Origin: Clostridium folliculivorans
Lineage (GTDB): Bacteria; Bacillota; Clostridia; Clostridiales; Clostridiaceae
Reading direction: 5' to 3'
NCBI RefSeq assembly: GCF_024341905.1
Contig: NZ_BQXY01000004.1
Span: forward strand, 339,729 to 403,728
DNA: 64,000 bases
A program made the position numbers and the translations under genes. Under the pieces are notes generated by a model that was not told the origin of the DNA, did no database searches, and saw nothing but the letters and a program-made list of their open reading frames with translations. Shown one piece after another: positions 37,714 through 47,549 of this stretch; within the stretch, counting starts at the first letter, position 1; the number at the start of each line of letters is the position of its first letter.

Positions 37714-38400
37714 ATGGATGGACTATTAGGAAAGATACTCATTGTTGATGATGATGAAAATATATGTGAAGTAATAAAGATGTATTTACAGAGTGCAAAC
37801 TATGATACTAGAGTAGCTAGTAATGGAAGAATTGCGGAAGAAATGTTTTTAGATTATAAACCGGATTTAGTGTTATTAGATATGATGTTGCCGCATATAG
37901 ATGGCATTGATGTTTTAAAGTGGATTAGGAAAGAGCATGAAACGCCTGTAATAATGCTTACAGCAAAGGGTGAAACATTTGATAAAGTACTTGCATTGGA
38001 GCTTGGGGCAGATGATTACATTGTAAAACCTTTTGAACCTAAGGAAATGATTGCTAGAGTAAAGGCTGTAATGAGAAGATATAATGTGGATTCAACTAAT
38101 AAGGAAACTTTATATTTTTCAGAGCTTGTTATAGATGCAAATTCTTATAATGTTGTCTATAAGAGTAATGAGATAAAGATGCCACCTAAAGAGTTTGAAT
38201 TGTTATATTACCTAGCATCTAATAAAAACAGAGTGTTTACAAGAGAACAGTTACTATGTGAGGTTTGGGGATATGACTATCCAGGAGATTCCAGAACTGT
38301 TGATGTTCATGTTAAGAGATTGAGAGAAAAGTTACATGGAGGTTCTAATTGGCAGCTTGAAACTGTATGGGGTGTAGGATACAAGTTTGAGGTGAAGTAG
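37714..38400 (+). CDS. OmpR-family response regulator
   Basis: A 228-aa two-component regulator. The ATG at 37714 has GAGGAG 8 nt upstream; a TTG 9 nt earlier would overlap the ribosome site. Receiver domain (about 5-120): ILIVDDDENI, phosphorylatable D56 in LLDMMLP, TAKGETFDK and the KPFEPKE Lys. The C-terminal winged helix (about 135-225) ends with GVGYKFEV. The stop touches the next start, so it is coupled to the histidine kinase. Its regulon may include the HtrA-like gene downstream. Confidence 0.93.
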   Translation: MDGLLGKILIVDDDENICEVIKMYLQSANYDTRVASNGRIAEEMFLDYKPDLVLLDMMLPHIDGIDVLKWIRKEHETPVIMLTAKGETFDKVLALELGADDYIVKPFEPKEMIARVKAVMRRYNVDSTNKETLYFSELVIDANSYNVVYKSNEIKMPPKEFELLYYLASNKNRVFTREQLLCEVWGYDYPGDSRTVDVHVKRLREKLHGGSNWQLETVWGVGYKFEVK

Positions 38401-39816
38401 ATGAAGAGGAACAGTTTAGTTTCTAAACTTTTAGGAACGTTTACTTTGATAATAGCAGGATGTCTAGTAATAATAGCTATAGTGTTATCTGTTTGGTTTG
38501 AAAACTATCATTTTAATCAAAAAAAGCAGCAACTAGATATACAGGCTAGCTTAATAGCTAAAGAAAAGGCTAAGTTTGATGATGAGGAAATTACATTCAA
38601 TGATTTGGAGAAGTTTGTAGATTATAGTGGTCAATCTATAAAATCTGATATTTTAGTCACGGATTTATGGGGTATAGTCAAAGCATATAGTGAAGATAAG
38701 AGTAGTCTTATGAGAATGCAAGTAATTGACAGTAAAAATCTTAATGAACTTAAAAATGGTATATCTATTGAGGTGAGGAATACAGATAATAAGATACTGG
38801 GAGAATCACGATACATTTATTACAAACCTATAATGTACGGAGATACTTTTGCAGGTGCTATAGTTATGATCACGCCTTTGGAGCAAATAAAAGGTCAATT
38901 AAAACAAGTTTATGCAATCATATGGATAACAGTTCTAATTGCCTTGATATTATCTAGTATAATAATATATTACGTATGTAATAGGATGCTTATAATTCCA
39001 TTAGCTAAGATAAATATTGGTGCTAAAAGACTGGCAAAAGGTGATATAGAGAATAGAGTGTATATAAGTTCTAAGGATGAAATAGGTGAATTGGCCGATT
39101 CGTTTAATATAATGGCAGAGTCTTTAGAGGAAGTAGAGAAAAATAGAAGAGAATTTATTTCTAATGTTTCTCATGAATTAAGATCGCCAATAACTTCAAT
39201 CAAGGGATTTATTGCAGGTATTCTGGATGGCATTATTCCTATAGATAAGGAAAAGTATTATTTGGGTATAGCTTATGAAGAGATACAAAGGCTTACAAGG
39301 CTTATAAATGATTTGCTTGATTTATCAGCAATGGAAGCTGGTAAGCTAAAATTGAATGTTTCTCAAATAAATATAAATGAAATAATTAAACATTGTACCA
39401 TAAGCCTAGAGCAAAAGATAAAAGAGAAGAAGTTAAAAGTAGATGTGGTATTAGAGGGGCAAAATCTGTATGTAGCTGGTGATAAAGATAGGATAATCCA
39501 AGTAGTAAATAATCTTATTGATAATGCAATTAAATATTGCAATGAAAGTGGTGATGTAAAGATAACCACTAGATCAAAGGGCAGTAAAGCATTAATCAGT
39601 GTTTATAACGATGGACCTATGCTATCAGAAAAAGAAAAAGCCTATATCTGGGATAGATTTTATAAGTCAGATAAGTCTAGAACAAATAAGATTAGTACTG
39701 GCTTAGGATTGCCTATTGTTAGACATATACTTTCGTTACATGGTGAAGACATCTGGGTAGAGAATAAGGCGTCAGATAAGGGAGTAGTCTTCACATTTTC
39801 ACTAAAAAAAGTATAA
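38401..39816 (+). CDS. sensor histidine kinase
   Basis: A 471-aa membrane kinase. Two transmembrane helices (about 10-32 and 172-196) flank an extracellular sensor of about 140 residues, followed by a HAMP domain, the H-box with His258 (FISNVSHELRSPITS), N-box NLIDNAIKYC and G-boxes (WDRFYKSDKSR, GLGLPIVRHI). It starts directly after the regulator stop codon. The layout resembles envelope-stress sensors such as CssS, an inference supported by the HtrA-like neighbour. Confidence 0.93.
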   Translation: MKRNSLVSKLLGTFTLIIAGCLVIIAIVLSVWFENYHFNQKKQQLDIQASLIAKEKAKFDDEEITFNDLEKFVDYSGQSIKSDILVTDLWGIVKAYSEDKSSLMRMQVIDSKNLNELKNGISIEVRNTDNKILGESRYIYYKPIMYGDTFAGAIVMITPLEQIKGQLKQVYAIIWITVLIALILSSIIIYYVCNRMLIIPLAKINIGAKRLAKGDIENRVYISSKDEIGELADSFNIMAESLEEVEKNRREFISNVSHELRSPITSIKGFIAGILDGIIPIDKEKYYLGIAYEEIQRLTRLINDLLDLSAMEAGKLKLNVSQININEIIKHCTISLEQKIKEKKLKVDVVLEGQNLYVAGDKDRIIQVVNNLIDNAIKYCNESGDVKITTRSKGSKALISVYNDGPMLSEKEKAYIWDRFYKSDKSRTNKISTGLGLPIVRHILSLHGEDIWVENKASDKGVVFTFSLKKV

Positions 39817-39849
39817 AATGTATGGTTTTAATACCGTAGGAGGTGCTAC

Positions 39850-41040
39850 ATGGAGAAGGAGGATAAAACTATACGCATCGAAAAATCTTCTAAGAAAGAT
39901 GATACTAGCAGTTTAGAAGGAATGATAAGATTTAAGGAAAATAAAAGAAGAAATAATATAAAGAGATTAACAAAAGGTATTATAATAATCTTGGTTGCAT
40001 CAGTAGCAGGGGCTATCTCAGGTGCTTATATTGTTGAGAGAAAATATGGACTGAAATTAAAGGACAGTAATAAGACGATATTTCAGATTATAGACACTAG
40101 AGAAAGTTCTGCCACTTCAGGGGAGGGGCAAATTAGTTCGGTTGTTTCAAAAGTTTCTCCTTCTATAGTAAGTATAAGTAATAAAGAAGAAAACTTTAAT
40201 ATAAATAGTTATACAAATGTAACAGGAATAATATATAAAGAAGATGGATACATAGTAACAAACTATAGTTCTATATCAACATTTGATAAGATATTAGTAA
40301 AAAGAGCAGGCCTCGGAATTAAAATTGAGCAAGGTAGGATGATTGGGTACGACAAAACAACTGATTTGGCTGTTGTTAAGATTGATTCCGATAAGTTACC
40401 TGTTGTAAAGATATCAGACCTATCGGATGTTAGAGAAGGCGGTTTAGTAATAGCTTTAGGTAATTGCATAGGAGATGATTATATAGGACTTGTTACATCT
40501 GGAATAATTACTTCGACCAATATAAGATTCAATGTTGAAAATGCAGATTTAGGCAAACAATCCGTTAGAACTTTTCAAACTAATGCAATAATAAATAGGG
40601 AAAATAATGGAGGAGCCTTAACGGATATATATGGAGAGGTAATAGGAATAAATAATTTACCTATTACTAATAAGTACTCTTCTCAAGGACTAGGAATAGC
40701 TATAAACATTCAAGATGCAAAGAAGATAATAGATTCAATAATAAGTGATAATGAAGTGAAGCTTGTTAACCTTGGGTTTAGAGGATGGAATCTTACATCT
40801 AAGCAAAACAAAGATATTGAAGGGGTGTATGTAGAAAGTGTAGTTGCTAAAGGAAGCGCTGATGCTGCAGGAATGAAGCCTTTTGATATTATTATAGAGA
40901 TGGATGGCAGGAAGATAAAAACATTGACTGAAATTAATGATGTAATTAATTCTCATAATGTTGGGGATAATATATCCTGTAAAGTACTAAGAGGAAAAAA
41001 TACAGTAGAGTTAACTATGAAACTTTTACAAAAGGTGTGA
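39850..41040 (+). CDS. HtrA/DegP-like protein with disrupted catalytic triad (pseudoprotease)
   Basis: A 396-aa membrane-anchored protein: cytoplasmic tail, one membrane helix (about 42-62), a trypsin-like domain (about 90-295) and a C-terminal PDZ domain (about 300-394). The catalytic His position in VTNxHV is Ser140 (VTNYSS) and the Ser position in GNSGG is Asn253 (ENNGG); only Asp172 (TTDLAVVKI) remains. The fold motifs are otherwise kept, so the protein is probably a binding or sensing module rather than a protease. It lies 33 nt after the histidine kinase and likely belongs to the same operon. Confidence 0.85.
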   Translation: MEKEDKTIRIEKSSKKDDTSSLEGMIRFKENKRRNNIKRLTKGIIIILVASVAGAISGAYIVERKYGLKLKDSNKTIFQIIDTRESSATSGEGQISSVVSKVSPSIVSISNKEENFNINSYTNVTGIIYKEDGYIVTNYSSISTFDKILVKRAGLGIKIEQGRMIGYDKTTDLAVVKIDSDKLPVVKISDLSDVREGGLVIALGNCIGDDYIGLVTSGIITSTNIRFNVENADLGKQSVRTFQTNAIINRENNGGALTDIYGEVIGINNLPITNKYSSQGLGIAINIQDAKKIIDSIISDNEVKLVNLGFRGWNLTSKQNKDIEGVYVESVVAKGSADAAGMKPFDIIIEMDGRKIKTLTEINDVINSHNVGDNISCKVLRGKNTVELTMKLLQKV

Positions 41041-41043
41041 TAT

Positions 41044-41082
41044 AAAGCATGCTTGCTATAATATATAGCAAATGCATGCTTT
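41044..41082 (+). terminator. terminator of the two-component/HtrA operon
   Basis: AAAGCATGC-TTGCTATA pairs with TATAGCAA-ATGCATGCTTT; T-rich DNA follows. Confidence 0.8.
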
Positions 41083-41115
41083 GTTGCATTTTTTATTTTA
41101 TATTTGTATTATAGA

Positions 41116-41213
41116 GATATGCTAGTTCCAAATAAAATCTATATCTATGATTAAAATATTATTGATAGTTAAAATCATAATGAATATAGTTTTAACAATA
41201 GGGATGGGATATA
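41116..41213. repeat. D-family hairpin repeat, copy D3
   Basis: Starts GATATGCTAGTTCC and ends GGGATATAC; shares TTCCAAATAAAATCTA with D2, and has an inner ATGATT...AATCAT pair. It lies in the 303-nt gap before pth. Confidence 0.6.
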
Positions 41214-41343
41214 CTTTCTTATGTTTAGATAATGAGCTTGAATCATTAGACTCAAAATATAAGTTTTGATATATATAAATAAGTAATAGTTATACAACTG
41301 AATTGACTATAAAAGATAAAATTCGCCTAATGGAGGTAAGCGT

Positions 41344-41910
41344 ATGTATTTAGTAGTAGGCCTTGGTAACCCTGGGAAAGAGTATACTAATACTAGACAT
41401 AATATAGGGTTTGATGCAATTAATTATGTTGCTAATAAGTATAATATAGAAATAAATAGGGAAAAATTTAGAGGTGTGTATGGAGAAGGATACATTAACA
41501 ACAATAAAGTTATCCTACTGAAGCCAACAACCTATATGAATCTCAGTGGAGAAAGCGTAAGAGATATAGTAAACTTTTACAAAATAGATAGTGATGAAAT
41601 TATAGTATTGTATGATGATGTTAGTTTGGAAGTGGGAAAACTTAGAATAAGACCAAAAGGAAGTGCTGGAGGTCACAATGGAATAAAGAGTATAATAGCA
41701 AATTTAGGAACAGAAGAATTTCAAAGAATAAAAATCGGAGTAGGACAACCTAAACATGACCTTGTTTCACATGTTTTAGGAAAGTTCAATTCGGAAGAAG
41801 ATAAGATCTTAGAAAAAACGTTACCAGCTGTTGTTCAAGCTGTTGAGGTTATAATAAAGAATGATATCAGCGAAGCAATGAATAAATTTAATGGATTTAA
41901 AGCGGAATAA
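41344..41910 (+). CDS. pth: peptidyl-tRNA hydrolase
   Basis: Pth releases peptides from prematurely dropped peptidyl-tRNA. At 188 aa it is full length, with [18 protein letters not shown] carrying catalytic His20, [13 protein letters not shown], and [21 protein letters not shown] precedes the ATG. mfd begins 24 nt after its stop; the small fin gene found between them in Bacillus is missing. Confidence 0.97.
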   Translation: MYLVVGLGNPGKEYTNTRHNIGFDAINYVANKYNIEINREKFRGVYGEGYINNNKVILLKPTTYMNLSGESVRDIVNFYKIDSDEIIVLYDDVSLEVGKLRIRPKGSAGGHNGIKSIIANLGTEEFQRIKIGVGQPKHDLVSHVLGKFNSEEDKILEKTLPAVVQAVEVIIKNDISEAMNKFNGFKAE

Positions 41911-41934
41911 TAATGTATTACAGGTGGTGTTTCT

Positions 41935-44900
41935 ATGAGATTAAATGGCCTGATGGAGCCGTTGAATAATAGTATTAACTTTCAGAAAGTTAAATCAAAT
42001 ATTGATAGGGATCGATATCCGTTTTCTACTTACGGAGTGTCTGAATCAGGAAAGGGTTATCTAATAAGTGGTATATTTGAAAATAGTGATAAATCTATAG
42101 TTGTAATTACTCATAATGATATTGAAGCTAAAAATTTATATGAAGATTTATTACTATATACTACTGATGTATACTACTTCCCTTCAAAAGAAATAGTTTT
42201 TTACAATATTGACGCTATTTCAGGAGATTTAAGATGGGCTAGACTAAAAGTTTTAAAAGAGATTTTGGATAGTAGAAAGAAAATAATAGTAGTATCAATT
42301 GAGAGTTTTGCAACGGTATATACTCCTAAAGATTTATATATAAGTCATACCTTTAGAGTTGCGGTTGGAGATGAAATAAACTTTAAAGATTTTTCTAAAA
42401 AATTGATAGAGTGCGGATATGAGAGAATGGATATAGTTGATGGTAAAGGTCAGTTCTCAGTCAGAGGAGGTATATTAGATATATATCCTCCTAATACTGC
42501 GTTACCATATAGAATAGAACTCTTTGGGGATGAGATTGATTCTATAAGATTTTTCAATTTAGAAAGTCAGCGAAGTATAGATAAAGTTAAAGAAATAGAG
42601 ATCTTTCCAGCAAAAGAAGTGATATTAGATGATGAAACTATACAGAAGGCTATAACTAAGATTAATGAGGAACTATCAAATTTTATAAAATCTAGAGATA
42701 ATAGCGATAAAGATATAATATCAAAGATAAAATCAAATATTAGGTCAAATATAGAAAATCTTAAAGAAACGTGGTCCTTTGAAACAATTGATAGTTATCT
42801 ACCTTTTTTCTTTCAAAAATTATCAAGTTTTTTTGACTATTTTGAAGATTATATAATGATTATGGATGACGATCAGAGATGTAATGGCAAATTAGATAGT
42901 GTTATATATGAATTTGAAGAAAACTACTCCTCATTTCTTGAAAGAGGAGATATTTTACCATCCCAAGGAAACTTGATACTAGGTAAAGATATTTTAGTAC
43001 AGAAGTTTAATTCATCTAGACTAATAACGATAAACGCATTTGCCAGGAACAGTGATTTTATTGAAAATGTCGATTCTATAGCTTTTTCCCAAGTAACATT
43101 GAGTAGCTATCATGGAAGAATTGATATGTTGATAGATGACATAAAAGAAAAAAAGAAAAATGGATATAAGACTATTATATTATCAGGAACAAGGCCCAGG
43201 GGAGAAAGGCTAGTAGATACCTTAAGAGATAGAGATATTGAAAGTGTCTATAAAGATATAATAAATGAAATACAATTTGGTGAAGTTATAATAACCTTTG
43301 GAAATCAGCTAAAAGGGTTTGAGTTCACAGATCTAAAGATTTGTGTTATATCAGATAAAGAAGTATTTGGAGAAGCTAAAAGGAAGTCAGTAAGAAAATC
43401 TCCTAAGCAAAAAGGCGTTTCAAAAATAAAGAGTTTTGCCGAATTAAAGCTAGGAGATTATGTAGTTCATGCTAATCATGGGGTTGGAGTATATAAAGGA
43501 ATTAAACAAATTGATGTTAGTGGACATAAGAGAGATTACTTGGATATAGAGTATGCTAAAGGTGATAAACTGTATGTTCCTGTGGACCAATTGGATCTAG
43601 TTCAAAAGTATATTGGTAGTGAAGGAAAGTCTCCAAAGATAAGCAAGCTTGGATCAAGTGATTGGCAAAAAGCTAAAGCTAAGGTTAAAAAGTCTATAAA
43701 TGAGATTGCGCAAGACTTAGTTAAGCTATATGCTACGAGGAATACCTTAAAAGGACATAAGTTTTCAAATGATACTCAGTGGCAGGATCAGTTTGAACAA
43801 GAATTTCCTTATGAAGAAACTCCAGACCAATTGACAGCGTTAGAAGAAATAAAAACAGATATGGAATCTGGAAAGATTATGGATAGACTGCTATGCGGAG
43901 ACGTAGGATACGGAAAAACTGAGGTTGCATTAAGGGCTGCATTTAAAGCTGTAATGGATGGTAAGCAAGTTGCACTACTTGTTCCGACAACTATATTGGC
44001 AGATCAGCACTATGGTAATATGAAGAAAAGATTTTCAGATTTTCCTATAAAAATAGATATGGTTTCTAGATTTAGAACAGCTAAGCAACAGAAGGAAACT
44101 TTGCAGGCAGTAAAAGAAGGGAATGTAGATATACTTGTAGGAACACATAGGTTAGTATCTAAGGATATACAGTTTAAAGATTTAGGACTGCTTATTGTGG
44201 ATGAGGAACAACGATTTGGTGTAACACAGAAAGAGAAAATAAAAAACATAAAGAAAAATGTGGATGTATTAACTTTGAGTGCTACACCTATACCAAGAAC
44301 GCTTCATATGTCTCTTACTGGAGTAAGAGACATATCAGTAATAGAGACTCCTCCAGAGGATAGATATCCTATACAGACTTATGTGGTAGAGCAAAATGAT
44401 CAACTTATAAGAGATTCTATTCTTAGAGAAATAAATAGAGGAGGGCAAGTTTTCTTTGTATATAACAGAGTCGAACACATTATGGAGATGTCTGATTATA
44501 TTCAAAATCTTGTGCCAGAGTGTAAAACAACAGTAATTCATGGTCAAATGACAGAGAGACAACTGGAAAACGAAATGATGGCGTTTATGAATAATGAATA
44601 TAATGTCCTTATATGTACTACAATAATTGAGACTGGTATAGATATGCCGAATGTAAATACCATAATTGTATATGATTCAGATAAGATGGGGCTGTCTCAG
44701 CTTTATCAATTGAGAGGGAGAGTTGGAAGAAGTAATAGAATAGCTTATGCCTATTTTGTATATAAAAAAGATAAAATTTTAACTGAAGTAGCTGAAAAAC
44801 GATTAAGGGCCCTAAAAGATTTCACTGAGTTGGGGTCAGGATTTAAGATTGCCATGAGAGATCTAGAAATAAGAGGAGCTGGAAATATGATGGGGTCAGC

Positions 44901-45447
44901 CCAACATGGACATATGGCTACTATTGGGTACGATCTATATTGTAGAATGCTAGAAGACACAATAAAGATAATAAAGGGTGAAATAGAGCAAGAGCCTATA
45001 GAAACATCTATTGATATTAAAGTCGATGCGTTTATTGATTCTCAATACATTGAAGATGAATTGCAGAAGATTGAAATATATAAAAAGATTGCAGCCATCG
45101 AAAGCATACATGATTATATGGATGTAAAAGAAGAGTTAGAAGATAGATTTTCTGAAATTCCTGATGCAGTATATAACCTCATGGATATAGCTTATATTAA
45201 GAGTAAGGCTAGAAACCTATGGATAGAGGATGTTAAAGAAAAAGATGGAGAGGTTTTATTCCAATTCCAAAGTAGAGATAAAGTAGATAAGGATATATTT
45301 AAAAAGTTGCTTGAGAGATATAAGAATAATATAATAATAAGAATGGGTGATAAACCTTCTTTTGGATATAAGTTAAAAGATATAAAGAGAGAGGATATAT
45401 TACCTGCGCTTAAAAATATGGTAGATAGTTTAAGTAAAAATGCTTAA
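41935..45447 (+). CDS. mfd: transcription-repair coupling factor
   Basis: Mfd removes stalled RNA polymerase and recruits UvrA. At 1170 aa it is full length: UvrB-homology N-terminus, RNA-polymerase interaction domain near residues 495-570 (VVHANHGVGVYKGIKQ), translocase with Walker A GDVGYGKTEVAL, DEEQRFGV box and SATPIPRT, TRG region GRVGRSNR, and C-terminal UvrA-binding domain. GGTGG lies before the ATG. Probably co-transcribed with pth. Confidence 0.97.
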   Translation: MRLNGLMEPLNNSINFQKVKSNIDRDRYPFSTYGVSESGKGYLISGIFENSDKSIVVITHNDIEAKNLYEDLLLYTTDVYYFPSKEIVFYNIDAISGDLRWARLKVLKEILDSRKKIIVVSIESFATVYTPKDLYISHTFRVAVGDEINFKDFSKKLIECGYERMDIVDGKGQFSVRGGILDIYPPNTALPYRIELFGDEIDSIRFFNLESQRSIDKVKEIEIFPAKEVILDDETIQKAITKINEELSNFIKSRDNSDKDIISKIKSNIRSNIENLKETWSFETIDSYLPFFFQKLSSFFDYFEDYIMIMDDDQRCNGKLDSVIYEFEENYSSFLERGDILPSQGNLILGKDILVQKFNSSRLITINAFARNSDFIENVDSIAFSQVTLSSYHGRIDMLIDDIKEKKKNGYKTIILSGTRPRGERLVDTLRDRDIESVYKDIINEIQFGEVIITFGNQLKGFEFTDLKICVISDKEVFGEAKRKSVRKSPKQKGVSKIKSFAELKLGDYVVHANHGVGVYKGIKQIDVSGHKRDYLDIEYAKGDKLYVPVDQLDLVQKYIGSEGKSPKISKLGSSDWQKAKAKVKKSINEIAQDLVKLYATRNTLKGHKFSNDTQWQDQFEQEFPYEETPDQLTALEEIKTDMESGKIMDRLLCGDVGYGKTEVALRAAFKAVMDGKQVALLVPTTILADQHYGNMKKRFSDFPIKIDMVSRFRTAKQQKETLQAVKEGNVDILVGTHRLVSKDIQFKDLGLLIVDEEQRFGVTQKEKIKNIKKNVDVLTLSATPIPRTLHMSLTGVRDISVIETPPEDRYPIQTYVVEQNDQLIRDSILREINRGGQVFFVYNRVEHIMEMSDYIQNLVPECKTTVIHGQMTERQLENEMMAFMNNEYNVLICTTIIETGIDMPNVNTIIVYDSDKMGLSQLYQLRGRVGRSNRIAYAYFVYKKDKILTEVAEKRLRALKDFTELGSGFKIAMRDLEIRGAGNMMGSAQHGHMATIGYDLYCRMLEDTIKIIKGEIEQEPIETSIDIKVDAFIDSQYIEDELQKIEIYKKIAAIESIHDYMDVKEELEDRFSEIPDAVYNLMDIAYIKSKARNLWIEDVKEKDGEVLFQFQSRDKVDKDIFKKLLERYKNNIIIRMGDKPSFGYKLKDIKREDILPALKNMVDSLSKNA

Positions 45448-45652
45448 ATATAACTGGAATTTAAATGCAAATTAACTGAATTAGCTGTATAATGATAATA
45501 AAAATAATTTATATAAACCATATTATGTTAATAAATAAATAAATTTACCCAATATAAATTGAAATTATTGTTATAAATTGATATACTAATTTATGTCTAT
45601 TGAATTTTGGTTATAAAGGGGAATTAATTTTAAGAAAAGTGAGGTAAGAATT

Positions 45653-46651
45653 TTGAAGAACATAAGGAAATTAGTTTCAATAGCTTTGATTGGTGTTATT
45701 GGATTATCACTATCAGGCTGTAAGATGATACAAAAAACTCCAGAAGCTATAAGCAAGACTGTAGTAGCAACTGTTAATGGTGAGAAAATCACACTTGGTG
45801 GTGTTGATGAAAAGATGCAGTCTACTATAGATCAATTAAAACAACAATATGGCAATGATTTGGAAAAGAGTACTGATGGTAAGGCTGCTTTAAAGCAACA
45901 AAGACAAACTCAATTGGAGCAAATGATACAAGAAAAGGTAGTTTTAAAGAAGGCAGCTGACTTAAAATTGATACCCGAAAAGGCTGAACTAGACAAGGAA
46001 GTTGATGCAAAACTTGCTGATATAAAGAAAGTCTATAAGACTGATGATGAGTTCAATAATGCTCTAAAATCAGCAAACTACACTTTAGATACTTTAAAAG
46101 AATATTTAGCTACTCAAATAAAGATGCAAGCAGTTTTCGATAAATACTTATTTAAAGATATAAAGATTACTGATGCTGATATAGAAAAGTATTATAACGA
46201 AAATAAAACTCAATACACACAACAACCTGGCGCAAATATGTCCCACATACTTGTAGATAGTGAAGATAAAGCTAAATCTATAAAAGCAGAGTTAGACAAA
46301 GGTGCGAAGTTTGAGGAATTAGCAGCTAAATATGGTACAGATGGTACAAAAGACTCAGGTGGAAGTTTAGGGTATGTTCCTTATGATTCACAAAACTACG
46401 ATAAGGACTTCTTAGCGGCTGCAAAGAAGCTTAAGGAAGGTGAAGTATCAGGTCCAGTTAAAACTCAATATGGATGGCATATAATAAAGGTTGCTGGAAT
46501 TCAAACTACATCAAAGACTCAAGAATTATCAGCTGTTAAGGCTTCGATTAAAGATACATTAGAAACAAATAAGAAGAATGAAATATTTAAAGCTAAGTAT
46601 GAAGAATGGAAAAAAGAATTAAAAGTTGTAACATATGATGATAAGCTTTAA
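45653..46651 (+). CDS. prsA: foldase PrsA-like peptidyl-prolyl isomerase lipoprotein
   Basis: A 332-aa extracellular lipoprotein chaperone. The signal peptide ends in a lipobox LSGC with the lipidated Cys about residue 23. An N-terminal SurA-like helical region (about 35-190) is followed by a parvulin isomerase domain (about 195-295: SHILVDSEDKAKSI, GGSLGYVPYD, VKTQYGWHIIKV). TTG start with GAGGT upstream. It helps exported proteins fold. A terminator follows. Confidence 0.93.
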   Translation: MKNIRKLVSIALIGVIGLSLSGCKMIQKTPEAISKTVVATVNGEKITLGGVDEKMQSTIDQLKQQYGNDLEKSTDGKAALKQQRQTQLEQMIQEKVVLKKAADLKLIPEKAELDKEVDAKLADIKKVYKTDDEFNNALKSANYTLDTLKEYLATQIKMQAVFDKYLFKDIKITDADIEKYYNENKTQYTQQPGANMSHILVDSEDKAKSIKAELDKGAKFEELAAKYGTDGTKDSGGSLGYVPYDSQNYDKDFLAAAKKLKEGEVSGPVKTQYGWHIIKVAGIQTTSKTQELSAVKASIKDTLETNKKNEIFKAKYEEWKKELKVVTYDDKL

Positions 46652-46685
46652 TTAATTGAATAAATTTTGGTCTTAATGACATAAT

Positions 46686-46730
46686 AAAACTCACATGAAT
46701 TTGTTTGCTCAAATTTATGTGAGTTTTTAC
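46686..46730 (+). terminator. prsA terminator
   Basis: AAAACTCACATGAATTTG pairs with CAAATTTATGTGAGTTTT (one G-U), followed by T-rich DNA. Confidence 0.88.
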
Positions 46731-46852
46731 TTTATTGGATTGAAATTATACAAAAAGATAATTATAGCCAAAGCATGTATAAAATTTCTATTCTGAAAAA
46801 TAATAATAACGAAAGTTTTAAGTGAAAGATATATAAGGAGGTAAATATAATA

Positions 46853-47407
46853 ATGAAAGCTACAGGTATTGTTAGACGTATTGATGATTTAGGTAGAGTG
46901 GTTATACCAAAAGAAATAAGAAGAACTTTAAGAATAAGAGAGGGAGATCCTCTAGAAATTTTTACAGATAGAGAAGGTGGAGTTATCTTAAAAAAATATT
47001 CTCCTATTGGAGAATTAACAGATTTCTCTAAAGAGTATGCAGAAAGTCTTCAACAAGCAATAGGGCATATAGTTTTAATTGCTGATAAAGATGCCTTCAT
47101 TTCAGTTAGTGGAGCTTCTAAAAAAGATTTTATGGAAAAGAAGATAAGTAATGAACTAGAAAAGATAATGGATGAAAGAAAAACTGTATGTTTAGGAGCA
47201 ACCGGAGGTAAAGTTGTACCAATATATAGTGAGGATACAGCTGAAGATAAATACTCATGCCAAGTAGTATCACCTATAATATCAGAGGGGGATGCAATCG
47301 GTGCTGTTTTGATATTATCCAAACAAGCAGGAGAAAAGTTTGGAGACTTAGAAATTAAGCTTGCTGAAACAGCAGCCGCATTCCTAGGAAAACAAATGGA
47401 ACAATAA
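46853..47407 (+). CDS. spoVT: stage V sporulation transcriptional regulator
   Basis: SpoVT modulates sigma-G-dependent forespore genes. At 184 aa it has an N-terminal AbrB-like swapped-hairpin DNA-binding domain (MKATGIVRRIDDLGRVVIPK..., about 1-52) and a C-terminal GAF-like domain. AAGGAGGT precedes the ATG. The neighbours mfd and the spoVB-like gene match Bacillus order. Confidence 0.96.
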   Translation: MKATGIVRRIDDLGRVVIPKEIRRTLRIREGDPLEIFTDREGGVILKKYSPIGELTDFSKEYAESLQQAIGHIVLIADKDAFISVSGASKKDFMEKKISNELEKIMDERKTVCLGATGGKVVPIYSEDTAEDKYSCQVVSPIISEGDAIGAVLILSKQAGEKFGDLEIKLAETAAAFLGKQMEQ

Positions 47408-47494
47408 TATCTCCTAGGACTTGCATCCCAAAACCATTTTAATTATTGACTAGGTTTTAAAGATTTATTCAGTTAGATATAAAAATTCTGTAAT

Positions 47495-47547
47495 AATACC
47501 TCCAAATTTGCAATAAAGATTAAGTAGTTAAAAAATTTGGAGGTATT
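47495..47547 (+). promoter_or_regulatory. hairpin enclosing the ribosome binding site of the spoVB-like gene
   Basis: Perfect 15-nt arms AATACCTCCAAATTT (47495-47509) and AAATTTGGAGGTATT (47533-47547) with a 23-nt loop. The right arm contains the GGAGGT of the gene starting at 47550, so the stem would hide it. It could also terminate spoVT transcripts, but no T-run follows. Confidence 0.65.
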
Positions 47548-47549
47548 TT

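Noticed and set aside
40735..40956. Minus-strand ORF within the HtrA-like gene
   Set aside because: A shadow of the real frame with no ribosome site.
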